Below, in pieces: positions 59,301-60,000 of a stretch of DNA of 60,000 nucleotides. The notes under the pieces were generated by a model. It had not been told where the DNA came from, did not search any database, and saw only the letters and a list, made by a program, of their open reading frames with translations. The DNA is taken from contig NC_045142.1 of assembly GCF_008831285.2 (NCBI RefSeq), positions 26,179,876 to 26,239,875 of the forward strand. The letters run 5' to 3'. Source of the DNA: Nymphaea colorata. Lineage: Eukaryota; Streptophyta; Magnoliopsida; Nymphaeales; Nymphaeaceae. Made by a program: the position numbers and the translations under genes. How positions within the stretch are numbered: the first letter of the stretch is position 1; the number at the start of each line of letters is the position of its first letter.

Positions 59301-60000
59301 ATACGGCTGAACCAGGAATTTTACGAAGCATAGAGGTGGCAGTCTCAGAAAGGTTAATCCAAGGCCTTTATTGACAGTTCCATGAAACAACAGTTAATGT
59401 GTATCTTTTTTACAGATCAACAAACCAAATAGATAAAAGAAAAGCAAATATAGAAACACCAAATTATAAGTAGTAATATCTGATGAAGGTGGCCTGCAGG
59501 TAGAGCAGAAGTGTATCCTAGTTTTGTCCAACCCTTGGTCTCCTCTACCATCCGAGTCGATCCTGTCTCCTCTATCAACCAAGTCTATCTTTCAGGGAAT
59601 TAATGTGTTCATTTTTTCAATGATCTCTCCCCCTCTGCTCTCACCTTTCTCCCTTTGTGTGTTTGCAAGGTGATTTTAGCAGGTTGCATCGACATTGGTT
59701 TATAGTGTTCCTTTACTCTAACATGGTCTGTGAAAATCAAATTCTTTGTGAAACAGGACATGCTGCAGCAGCCTATCATGGTTATTATAAACAAGGAAGT
59801 GTCAAGTTCAGGAACTGATGCTCCAACCCTTCCTGTGCTTACACGTCATGGTTCTGGGACTAATCCCAATTGGCTACTTGAAGGGATAGATCTTGACAAG
59901 CTTAGCACCTCTAACAGGTTCCTGCAAACATCCACACGTGTGCATTCCTTTTCCTGTACCTTCACAGCTTATGATATTTCTATGACTTCTTGTTTTAGGA
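2789..60000 (+). CDS. MDN1: Midasin (MDN1/Rea1 homologue), giant AAA+ ATPase of pre-60S maturation, 5' three quarters of the gene
   Basis: Midasin is a dynein-like ATPase with six AAA+ modules in one chain. In the nucleolus and nucleoplasm it uses ATP to pull assembly factors (the Ytm1/WDR12 group, then Rsa4/NLE) off pre-60S particles. I traced 62 exons, 2789-2893 through 59757-59917, totalling 11,993 coding nt (about 3,998 residues). The phases agree at every junction, and a further acceptor lies at 59998. Order: N-terminal domain, AAA1-AAA6, then linker. The acidic region and MIDAS domain are not in the window; plant midasins are about 5,400 residues. The start ATG sits in a good plant context (AATGGCG). 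Introns 6, 26 and 42 are swollen to 7.6, 12.1 and 6.5 kb by copia elements. No coding exon shows a frameshift or stop, so the gene looks functional. Confidence 0.97.
3275..5218 (+). other. MDN1: MDN1 intron 2 (1.9 kb), no feature recognised
   Basis: This GT-AG intron separates two N-terminal exons. It is AT-rich, with a short GT repeat near 3843-3856. I see no transposon termini, coding remnant or RNA gene in it. Confidence 0.7.
6216..17657 (+). CDS. MDN1: MDN1 exons 6-14: AAA1 module (residues 313-641)
   Basis: Exons: 6216-6376, 13949-14061, 14154-14273, 14870-14948, 16799-16921, 16995-17094, 17204-17300, 17390-17524 and 17601-17657. Walker A GPIGSGKT falls at residues 346-353 (exon 6). The Walker B segment [10 protein letters not shown] is in exon 8. 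AAA1 lacks the usual D-E pair at Walker B, which as I recall is normal for midasin AAA1. [12 protein letters not shown] spans exons 11/12. Intron 6 holds a whole copia element and intron 9 an old copia relic. Exon 10 could start at 16766 instead, adding 11 in-frame codons. I prefer 16799 because the shorter form fits the family's spacing better. Confidence 0.92.
6377..7168 (+). other. MDN1: MDN1 intron 6, part left of the copia element
   Basis: This is ordinary AT-rich intron sequence up to about 6650. It is followed by sequence of different character (6650-7165), including a stretch reading GGGTCGGGTCC that resembles dispersed plant repeats. No gene is recognised. The copia target-site duplication TAGAC begins at 7169. 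Confidence 0.6.
7169..7173 (+). repeat. Target-site duplication TAGAC, left copy
   Basis: TAGAC directly precedes the 5' LTR and is repeated exactly at 12561-12565 after the 3' LTR. A perfect 5-bp duplication is the hallmark of Ty1/copia integration. It fixes both ends of this element. Confidence 0.95.
7174..7412 (+). repeat. 5' LTR of element 1
   Basis: This 239-bp LTR begins TGTTGAAGG and ends TTTCTACA. It is directly followed by the tRNA primer-binding site. It is about 97.5% identical to the 242-bp 3' LTR at 12319-12560. Confidence 0.95.
7413..7425 (+). other. Primer-binding site of element 1 (initiator Met tRNA)
   Basis: TGGTATCAGAGCC immediately follows the 5' LTR. It is complementary to the 3' end of plant initiator-Met tRNA, the standard copia primer. 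Confidence 0.92.
7996..12324 (+). pseudogene. Broken copia gag-pol polyprotein (element 1)
   Basis: The order is Gag (from ATG 7996), CCHC zinc knuckle ([14 protein letters not shown], from 8761), protease motif IVDSGATHH (about 9040), integrase HHCC region (about 9460-9570) and core ([14 protein letters not shown]), reverse transcriptase with YVDDM (about 11350), and RNase H (YSDADWAGC, about 11842). Breaks seen: TAA at 8425-8427, a frame change between about 9245 and 9305, a 14-bp tandem duplication (9852-9865 and 9866-9879) that shifts the integrase frame, and TGA codons at 10867-10869 and 10915-10917, where conserved tryptophans are expected. The RT-RNase H part from 10918 is one open frame of 468 codons. 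Its stop codon lies within the first bases of the 3' LTR. A 570-bp C/T-rich leader precedes gag. Confidence 0.93.
12308..12318 (+). other. Purine-rich tract of element 1
   Basis: TTGAGGGAGAG directly abuts the 3' LTR. It is the expected plus-strand priming site for a copia element, and it overlaps the end of the pol frame. Confidence 0.85.
12319..12560 (+). repeat. 3' LTR of element 1, with TSD at 12561-12565
   Basis: This 242-bp LTR runs TGTTGAAGG...TTTCTACA and is followed by the TAGAC target-site duplication. It differs from the 5' LTR by a handful of substitutions and small indels. Confidence 0.95.
12566..13948 (+). other. MDN1: MDN1 intron 6, part right of the copia element
   Basis: About 1.4 kb of intron sequence leads to the acceptor TTTTGCAG at 13941-13948. 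No transposon ends, coding remnants or RNA genes are recognised. Confidence 0.65.
15360..16690 (-). pseudogene. Old degenerate copia reverse-transcriptase relic in MDN1 intron 9 (antisense)
   Basis: On the minus strand, decayed but recognisable RT blocks occur in the right order. [12 protein letters not shown] lies near 16555-16590. LQLDVKNA lies near 16505-16525. A YVDDM-like box reading YANDI lies near 16265-16285. A block reading [20 protein letters not shown] lies near 15918-15978. There are many stops and frame changes, and I found no LTRs or target-site duplications. It is clearly older than the other four elements. The ends given are approximate. Confidence 0.75.
17777..19230 (+). CDS. 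MDN1: MDN1 exons 15-17 (first part): AAA2 module
   Basis: Exons: 17777-17953, 18032-18157 and the first part of 18249-20030. Walker A GETGTGKT is at residues 676-683. [19 protein letters not shown] follows in exon 16. Walker [13 protein letters not shown] is near residue 843, followed by the sensor-like [16 protein letters not shown] segment and an arginine-finger region [10 protein letters not shown] basic insert (KKRKRSLGK) sits before Walker B. AAA2 has the full D-E Walker B pair expected of an active site. The end coordinate is only the approximate AAA2/AAA3 boundary inside exon 17, not a splice site. Confidence 0.93.
19231..20818 (+). CDS. MDN1: MDN1 exons 17 (second part)-18: AAA3 module
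   Basis: This is the second part of the 1,782-nt exon 17 (18249-20030), plus exon 18 (20757-20818). Walker A GPTSSGKT is at residues 1090-1097 and Walker [13 protein letters not shown] near residue 1157. The sensor segment FATQNPP and the [20 protein letters not shown] segment, both hallmarks of midasin AAA3, follow. The [14 protein letters not shown] stretch near the end is a typical C-terminal lid. Exon 17 is the largest exon in the window and carries most of two AAA modules. The start coordinate is an approximate domain boundary. Confidence 0.93.
20031..20756 (+). other. MDN1: MDN1 intron 17, no feature recognised
   Basis: This 726-bp GT-AG intron starts with a pyrimidine-rich run after the donor (20036-20067). 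No element or gene is seen in it. Confidence 0.7.
20914..25450 (+). CDS. MDN1: MDN1 exons 19-26: AAA4 module (residues 1357-1766)
   Basis: Exons: 20914-21109, 21251-21355, 21446-21748, 22323-22516, 23022-23076, 23968-24118, 25143-25216 and 25303-25450. Walker A GETGSGKT is at residues 1385-1392 and is followed by [16 protein letters not shown]. Walker [13 protein letters not shown] is in exon 21. [19 protein letters not shown] in exon 22 is the sensor and arginine-finger region. Exon 22 joins exon 23 through a GC-AG intron, since the donor reads AAAAAG|GCAAAC with no usable GT. Exon 26 ends in [10 protein letters not shown], whose last codon is completed 12 kb downstream at 37541. Confidence 0.92.
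21749..22322 (+). other. MDN1: MDN1 intron 21, no feature recognised
   Basis: This 574-bp GT-AG intron lies between the exon carrying the AAA4 Walker B and the exon carrying its sensor region. It is T-rich and I see nothing else in it. Confidence 0.7.
22517..23021 (+). other. MDN1: MDN1 intron 22: GC-AG intron
   Basis: The donor reads AAAAAG|GCAAAC and the acceptor CTATTGCAG|A. Joining at these points gives [12 protein letters not shown], matching the midasin frame. No GT lies nearby that would keep frame and the conserved residues. GC-AG introns are a minor but genuine class spliced by the U2 machinery. Confidence 0.85.
23205..23378 (+). repeat. 87-bp tandem duplication in MDN1 intron 23
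   Basis: A unit of 87 bp (23205-23291) is repeated immediately (23292-23378). I see no differences between copies, so the duplication is recent. It lies inside intron 23 (23077-23967), the rest of which is AT-rich with no recognisable gene. Confidence 0.9.
24119..25142 (+). other. MDN1: MDN1 intron 24, with imperfect duplication of the exon 24 end
   Basis: Near 24271-24310 the intron contains an imperfect copy of the exon 24 3' end and its donor. The intron copy reads GATGGACTCTCCTTAG|GTACTTCC, against GATGGGCTCACCTTAG|GTATTTCC at the real junction (24118). Similarity also appears further down (TTTTAGGCA...GTCCAAT in both). The intron also holds the G-rich and GA tract at 24789-24863. Confidence 0.7.
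24789..24863 (+). repeat. G-run tract followed by (GA)n microsatellite
   Basis: G-runs of 7, 4, 6, 10 and 3 occur within 24789-24830, followed by a GA repeat to about 24863. Four or more G-runs this close are the pattern for a G-quadruplex. It lies on the coding strand within intron 24, so it would also be present in the pre-mRNA. Confidence 0.85.
25451..26509 (+). other. MDN1: MDN1 intron 26, part left of the copia insertion
   Basis: About 1 kb of intron sequence follows the GAG|GTACCA donor. No gene or complete element is recognised. Confidence 0.6.
26515..26694 (-). repeat. 3' LTR of element 2 (with internal deletion)
   Basis: This 180-bp LTR contains a (GA)n tract at about 26536-26570. 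Compared with the 5' LTR it lacks about 40 bp after AGAGAGATTAG, apparently lost between short TAG repeats. Confidence 0.9.
28917..29172 (-). repeat. 128-bp tandem duplication inside the integrase region of element 2
   Basis: 28917-29044 and 29045-29172 are adjacent copies with only about three differences. 128 is not a multiple of three, so the duplication itself breaks the integrase frame. Confidence 0.92.
30719..30723 (+). repeat. Target-site duplication GTAAG of the nested element
   Basis: GTAAG at 30719-30723 is repeated exactly at 35835-35839. It marks insertion of the nested element into the gag gene of element 2. Confidence 0.93.
30724..31009 (-). repeat. 3' LTR of the nested element
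   Basis: This 286-bp LTR lies between the GTAAG duplication and the purine tract. It contains the phrase GGGTCCAGATATGGACCC, an imperfect palindrome also found in a similar form in the element 1 LTRs. Confidence 0.92.
31060..35306 (-). pseudogene. Broken copia gag-pol polyprotein of the nested element
   Basis: On the minus strand, Gag starts at 35306 and continues to about 34680 with a frame change near 34800. The CCHC knuckle region (about 34510-34560) is preceded by a TAG at 34565-34567. The protease motif [10 protein letters not shown] lies near 34225-34255. Integrase ([30 protein letters not shown]) spans 34163-33189 and ends at a TAG. Reverse transcriptase to RNase H is a single 683-codon frame (33167-31116) with YVDDM and a complete RNase H core, lost only at its tail by a frameshift near 31140. 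This is the best-preserved pol in the window, but it is still not intact. Confidence 0.92.
35546..35834 (-). repeat. 5' LTR of the nested element (inner end altered)
   Basis: This region is about 98% identical to 30724-31009 over most of its length. The inner edge reads GAAACACGAGATGCAACAACACACGAAGG by comparison of segments, with extra bases relative to the 3' LTR and no TGTA terminus. The start coordinate is approximate. TSD GTAAG follows at 35835-35839. Confidence 0.85.
35829..36113 (-). pseudogene. 5' part of gag of element 2, cut by the nested insertion
   Basis: Starting from ATG at 36113, about 90 codons of a copia Gag N-terminus ([30 protein letters not shown]) run until the nested LTR begins. 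The frame resumes at 30723 on the other side with [19 protein letters not shown]. The similar N-terminus in element 3 confirms the assignment. Confidence 0.92.
36114..36662 (-). other. 5' leader and primer-binding site of element 2
   Basis: This is the untranslated leader between the 5' LTR and gag, about 540 bp. CTCTGATACCA at 36652-36662 is the reverse complement of the initiator-Met tRNA primer-binding site TGGTATCAGAG and abuts the LTR exactly. Confidence 0.88.
36663..36881 (-). repeat. 5' LTR of element 2
   Basis: This 219-bp LTR, read on the + strand as TGTTGCGTAATGG...TTTCAACA, carries a GA microsatellite at about 36683-36715. It is followed by ATAGG, the right target-site copy. Confidence 0.92.
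36887..37540 (+). other. MDN1: MDN1 intron 26, part right of the copia insertion
   Basis: About 650 bp of intron sequence ends at the acceptor TTCATTTTAG (37540). No gene or repeat is recognised. Confidence 0.65.
37541..39246 (+). CDS. MDN1: MDN1 exons 27-32: AAA5 module (residues 1766-2009)
   Basis: Exons: 37541-37639, 37957-38057, 38395-38484, 38597-38662, 38753-38917 and 39039-39246. Walker A GSPGVGKT is at residues 1803-1810 and Walker [13 protein letters not shown] near 1870. [17 protein letters not shown] is the sensor-like region, and [11 protein letters not shown] contains the arginine-finger segment. The exon 30 donor is ambiguous: GAG|GCAGTA (GC-AG) gives the conserved [13 protein letters not shown], whereas GCA|GTATCC (GT-AG) inserts one alanine. 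[14 protein letters not shown] in exon 32 is the lid segment. Confidence 0.92.
38663..38752 (+). other. MDN1: MDN1 intron 30: probable GC-AG intron with an alternative GT donor 3 nt downstream
   Basis: The 90-nt intron can start at GAG|GCAGTA (GC-AG, giving the conserved [11 protein letters not shown]) or at GCA|GTATCC (GT-AG, giving [12 protein letters not shown]). Both keep frame. The acceptor is TTTCCAG|GGTCTA. Confidence 0.7.
39354..40700 (+). CDS. MDN1: MDN1 exons 33-34 (first part): AAA6 module
   Basis: Exon 33 is 39354-40231 and exon 34 is 40361-41875. Walker A GPPSSGKT is at residues 2113-2120. The Walker B segment [13 protein letters not shown] has D-N instead of D-E, as in other midasins as I recall, which suggests AAA6 hydrolyses ATP poorly or not at all. 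Exon 33 ends exactly at the threonine after this segment, and exon 34 continues [19 protein letters not shown] and [11 protein letters not shown]. The 129-nt intron between them is stop-free and frame-neutral, so an unspliced reading continues through it. I treat it as an intron because removing it restores the contiguous family sequence. The end coordinate is an approximate domain boundary. Confidence 0.93.
40232..40360 (+). other. MDN1: MDN1 intron 33: stop-free, frame-neutral intron with 51-bp tandem duplication
   Basis: Donor CCCACG|GTTAGT and acceptor TTGTTCAG|GTTCTT define a 129-nt intron (43 codons) with no in-frame stop. Inside it, 40233-40283 and 40284-40334 are identical 51-bp tandem copies. 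Retention would add 43 residues directly after the AAA6 Walker B segment. Confidence 0.88.
40701..44376 (+). CDS. MDN1: MDN1 exons 34 (rest)-42: first part of the linker
   Basis: This covers the remainder of exon 34 (to 41875), then exons 41954-42113, 42227-42292, 42806-42888, 43031-43291, 43394-43526, 43627-43706, 43792-43874 and 44235-44376. They encode the start of the midasin linker, the long helical arm that remodels during the ATP cycle. Landmarks are YLPGGWPSP-like [36 protein letters not shown] and [18 protein letters not shown]. There are no catalytic motifs, as expected. Exons are much smaller here than in the AAA ring. The coding frame is continuous across all junctions. Confidence 0.9.
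42128..42165 (+). repeat. (TTC)n microsatellite in MDN1 intron 35
   Basis: A run of about twelve TTC/TCT triplets is followed by a TC-rich stretch. It lies inside the 113-nt intron 42114-42226 and acts as an extended polypyrimidine tract before the acceptor. Confidence 0.9.
42293..42805 (+). other. MDN1: MDN1 intron 36, no feature recognised
   Basis: This 513-bp GT-AG intron contains a short ATT repeat near 42473-42488. Nothing else is seen in it. Confidence 0.7.
44377..44718 (+). other. MDN1: MDN1 intron 42, part left of copia element 3
   Basis: This part contains a short imperfect tandem phrase AATTGAACTCCGA/AACTGAACTCCGA at about 44490-44520. Otherwise unremarkable, it ends at the target site AAGGC (44719-44723). 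Confidence 0.6.
44724..45006 (-). repeat. 3' LTR of element 3
   Basis: This 283-bp LTR, read on + as TGTTGAACTTC...TTCTCAACA, is followed by the purine tract (CTCCCCCTCAAGC on +). Confidence 0.93.
44822..45245 (-). repeat. 212-bp tandem duplication spanning 3' LTR end and purine tract of element 3
   Basis: 44822-45033 is repeated at 45034-45245 with no difference that I can see. Each copy contains the last 185 bp of the LTR, the purine tract and the first bases of the pol 3' end. The element therefore has two purine tracts and two copies of most of its 3' LTR. Confidence 0.93.
45246..49465 (-). pseudogene. Broken copia gag-pol polyprotein (element 3)
   Basis: On the minus strand, Gag runs from ATG 49465 to about 48620 with CCHC knuckle [14 protein letters not shown]. 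The protease motif [11 protein letters not shown] lies near 48375, so the aspartate is intact, unlike in element 2. Integrase spans about 48100-47270. Reverse transcriptase covers 47259-45793 with a YMDDI box. RNase H starts near 45783. Breaks: frame change near 48620, frame change near 47780-47800, frame changes and a stop near 47330-47470, TGA at 46585-46587, frame change near 45790, TAA at 45565-45567 and further damage near 45465. It is non-autonomous. Confidence 0.92.
49466..50125 (-). other. 5' leader and primer-binding site of element 3
   Basis: This 660-bp leader lies between the 5' LTR and gag. The primer-binding site complement CTCTGATACCA is at 50115-50125. The motif AAACCCTAACCC occurs near 49973. 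Confidence 0.85.
50126..50408 (-). repeat. 5' LTR of element 3
   Basis: This 283-bp LTR is about 97% identical to 44724-45006. It is followed by target-site copy AAGGC at 50409-50413. Its outer terminus reads ...TCTCAAGA instead of ...TCTCAACA. Confidence 0.93.
50646..50740. repeat. Foldback (inverted) repeat in MDN1 intron 42
   Basis: The left arm starts TGGCATTTAAAAAACT and the right arm ends AGTTTTAAACTGCCA, which are near reverse complements. The inner parts (AAAAACGTGAAAAAAACA and TGTTTTTTCAAAAACG) also pair imperfectly. The whole 95 bp could form one long hairpin. It may be a small MITE-like element, but no target-site duplication is clear. Confidence 0.65.
50741..50918 (+). other. MDN1: End of MDN1 intron 42
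   Basis: AT-rich sequence with a short (TA)n run near 50785-50800 leads to acceptor TTTTTGGCAG at 50918. Confidence 0.7.
50919..59917 (+). CDS. MDN1: MDN1 exons 43-62: linker, continuing beyond the window
   Basis: Exons: 50919-51008, 51096-51228, 51388-51542, 51652-51762, 52454-52606, 53923-54105, 54188-54334, 54458-54559, 54646-54873, 55014-55115, 56954-57035, 57114-57244, 57326-57490, 57594-57672, 57754-57866, 57936-58015, 58105-58230, 58389-58457, 58598-58754 and 59757-59917. Landmarks are [18 protein letters not shown] (exon 48), [14 protein letters not shown] (exon 51), [12 protein letters not shown] (exons 54/55), LWFPLYS (exon 58) and [17 protein letters not shown] (exon 59). The last exon ends in phase 2 at AAC AG, and the sequence ...TTTTAGGA at the edge supplies the next acceptor (AG at 59997-59998). 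The acidic region and MIDAS domain must follow outside. Confidence 0.9.
51575..51626 (+). repeat. 26-bp tandem duplication in MDN1 intron 45
   Basis: 51575-51600 and 51601-51626 are identical copies, 25 bp upstream of the acceptor of the short intron 51543-51651. The duplication doubles sequence in the branch-point zone. Confidence 0.92.
51763..52453 (+). other. MDN1: MDN1 intron 46, no gene
   Basis: This 691-bp GT-AG intron has a short (CA)n run near 51900-51918. No element is recognised in it. Confidence 0.7.
52607..53922 (+). other. MDN1: MDN1 intron 47, no gene
   Basis: This 1.3-kb AT-rich intron has A-rich stretches near 53005-53070 and runs of CATA/TATA-like sequence at 53095-53215. 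I see no transposon ends or coding remnant. Confidence 0.65.
55164..55439 (+). repeat. 138-bp tandem duplication in MDN1 intron 52
   Basis: About 55164-55301 is repeated at about 55302-55439 with a few differences (small T-run, CTATTG/CATTG and CAAG/CACG changes). It lies in intron 52 (55116-56953). Confidence 0.88.
56268..56364 (+). repeat. (GT)n microsatellite, about 97 bp, in MDN1 intron 52
   Basis: A long GT repeat with four TTT interruptions ends in GTATATAC. Alternating purine-pyrimidine repeats of this length can adopt Z-DNA and are highly variable in length. Confidence 0.95.
57036..57113 (+). other. MDN1: MDN1 intron 53: 78-nt stop-free, frame-neutral intron
   Basis: Donor AATG|GTAAGT-like and acceptor TTTCCAG|GATT flank 78 nt (26 codons) with no stop in the coding frame. 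Retention would add a hydrophobic 26-residue insert. Confidence 0.85.
58755..59756 (+). other. MDN1: MDN1 intron 61, no gene
   Basis: This 1-kb intron contains a small hairpin (AGCACCT/AGGTGCT arms) near 59049-59067. Nothing else is recognised. The acceptor is GAAACAG at 59756. Confidence 0.7.

Noticed and set aside
1-60000. CRISPR arrays, operons, tRNA or rRNA genes
   Set aside because: None is seen. The only tRNA-like sequences are the retrotransposon primer-binding sites, and the DNA is plant nuclear.

Overview
This window is flowering-plant nuclear DNA. It has spliced coding sequence with AT-rich introns, Ty1/copia retrotransposons primed by a plant initiator-Met tRNA site (TGGTATCAGAG), and a telo-box promoter. 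The species cannot be named from the sequence. Everything of substance is one gene on the + strand, MDN1 (midasin, the Rea1 homologue), a giant dynein-like AAA+ ATPase that strips assembly factors from pre-60S ribosomes. I traced 62 exons from the start codon at 2789 to 59917, with the next acceptor at the last bases of the window. Every exon junction keeps frame. The exons encode about 3,998 residues: an N-terminal domain, all six AAA+ modules (Walker A near residues 346, 676, 1090, 1385, 1803 and 2113), and most of the long linker. The acidic region and the C-terminal MIDAS domain must lie beyond the right edge.

Layout: 1-2788 is intergenic and promoter sequence with a site II motif, a TATA-rich tandem repeat, a telo-box and a possible uORF. 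2789-6376 holds the N-terminal exons and the AAA1 Walker A. Intron 6 (6377-13948) carries a sense copia element. 13949-25450 holds AAA1 to AAA4. Intron 26 (25451-37540, about 12 kb) carries an antisense copia element with a second copia element nested in its gag. 37541-44376 holds AAA5, AAA6 and the start of the linker. Intron 42 (44377-50918) carries another antisense copia element. 50919-60000 holds linker exons.

All four copia elements keep both LTRs (about 97-98% identical within each pair by eye) and recognisable target-site duplications, so they are fairly recent. None has an intact polyprotein. Two families are present: the sense element and the nested element are related, and the outer antisense element and the intron-42 element are related. 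An older degenerate copia reverse-transcriptase relic sits in intron 9.

I did not find a new multi-gene system. The most noteworthy points are a GC-AG intron and a second ambiguous one, two stop-free frame-preserving introns (one built on a perfect 51-bp tandem duplication just after the AAA6 Walker B motif), the same in-frame UGA at the homologous codon of two different copia copies, many short tandem duplications, a G-quadruplex-like tract and a foldback repeat.
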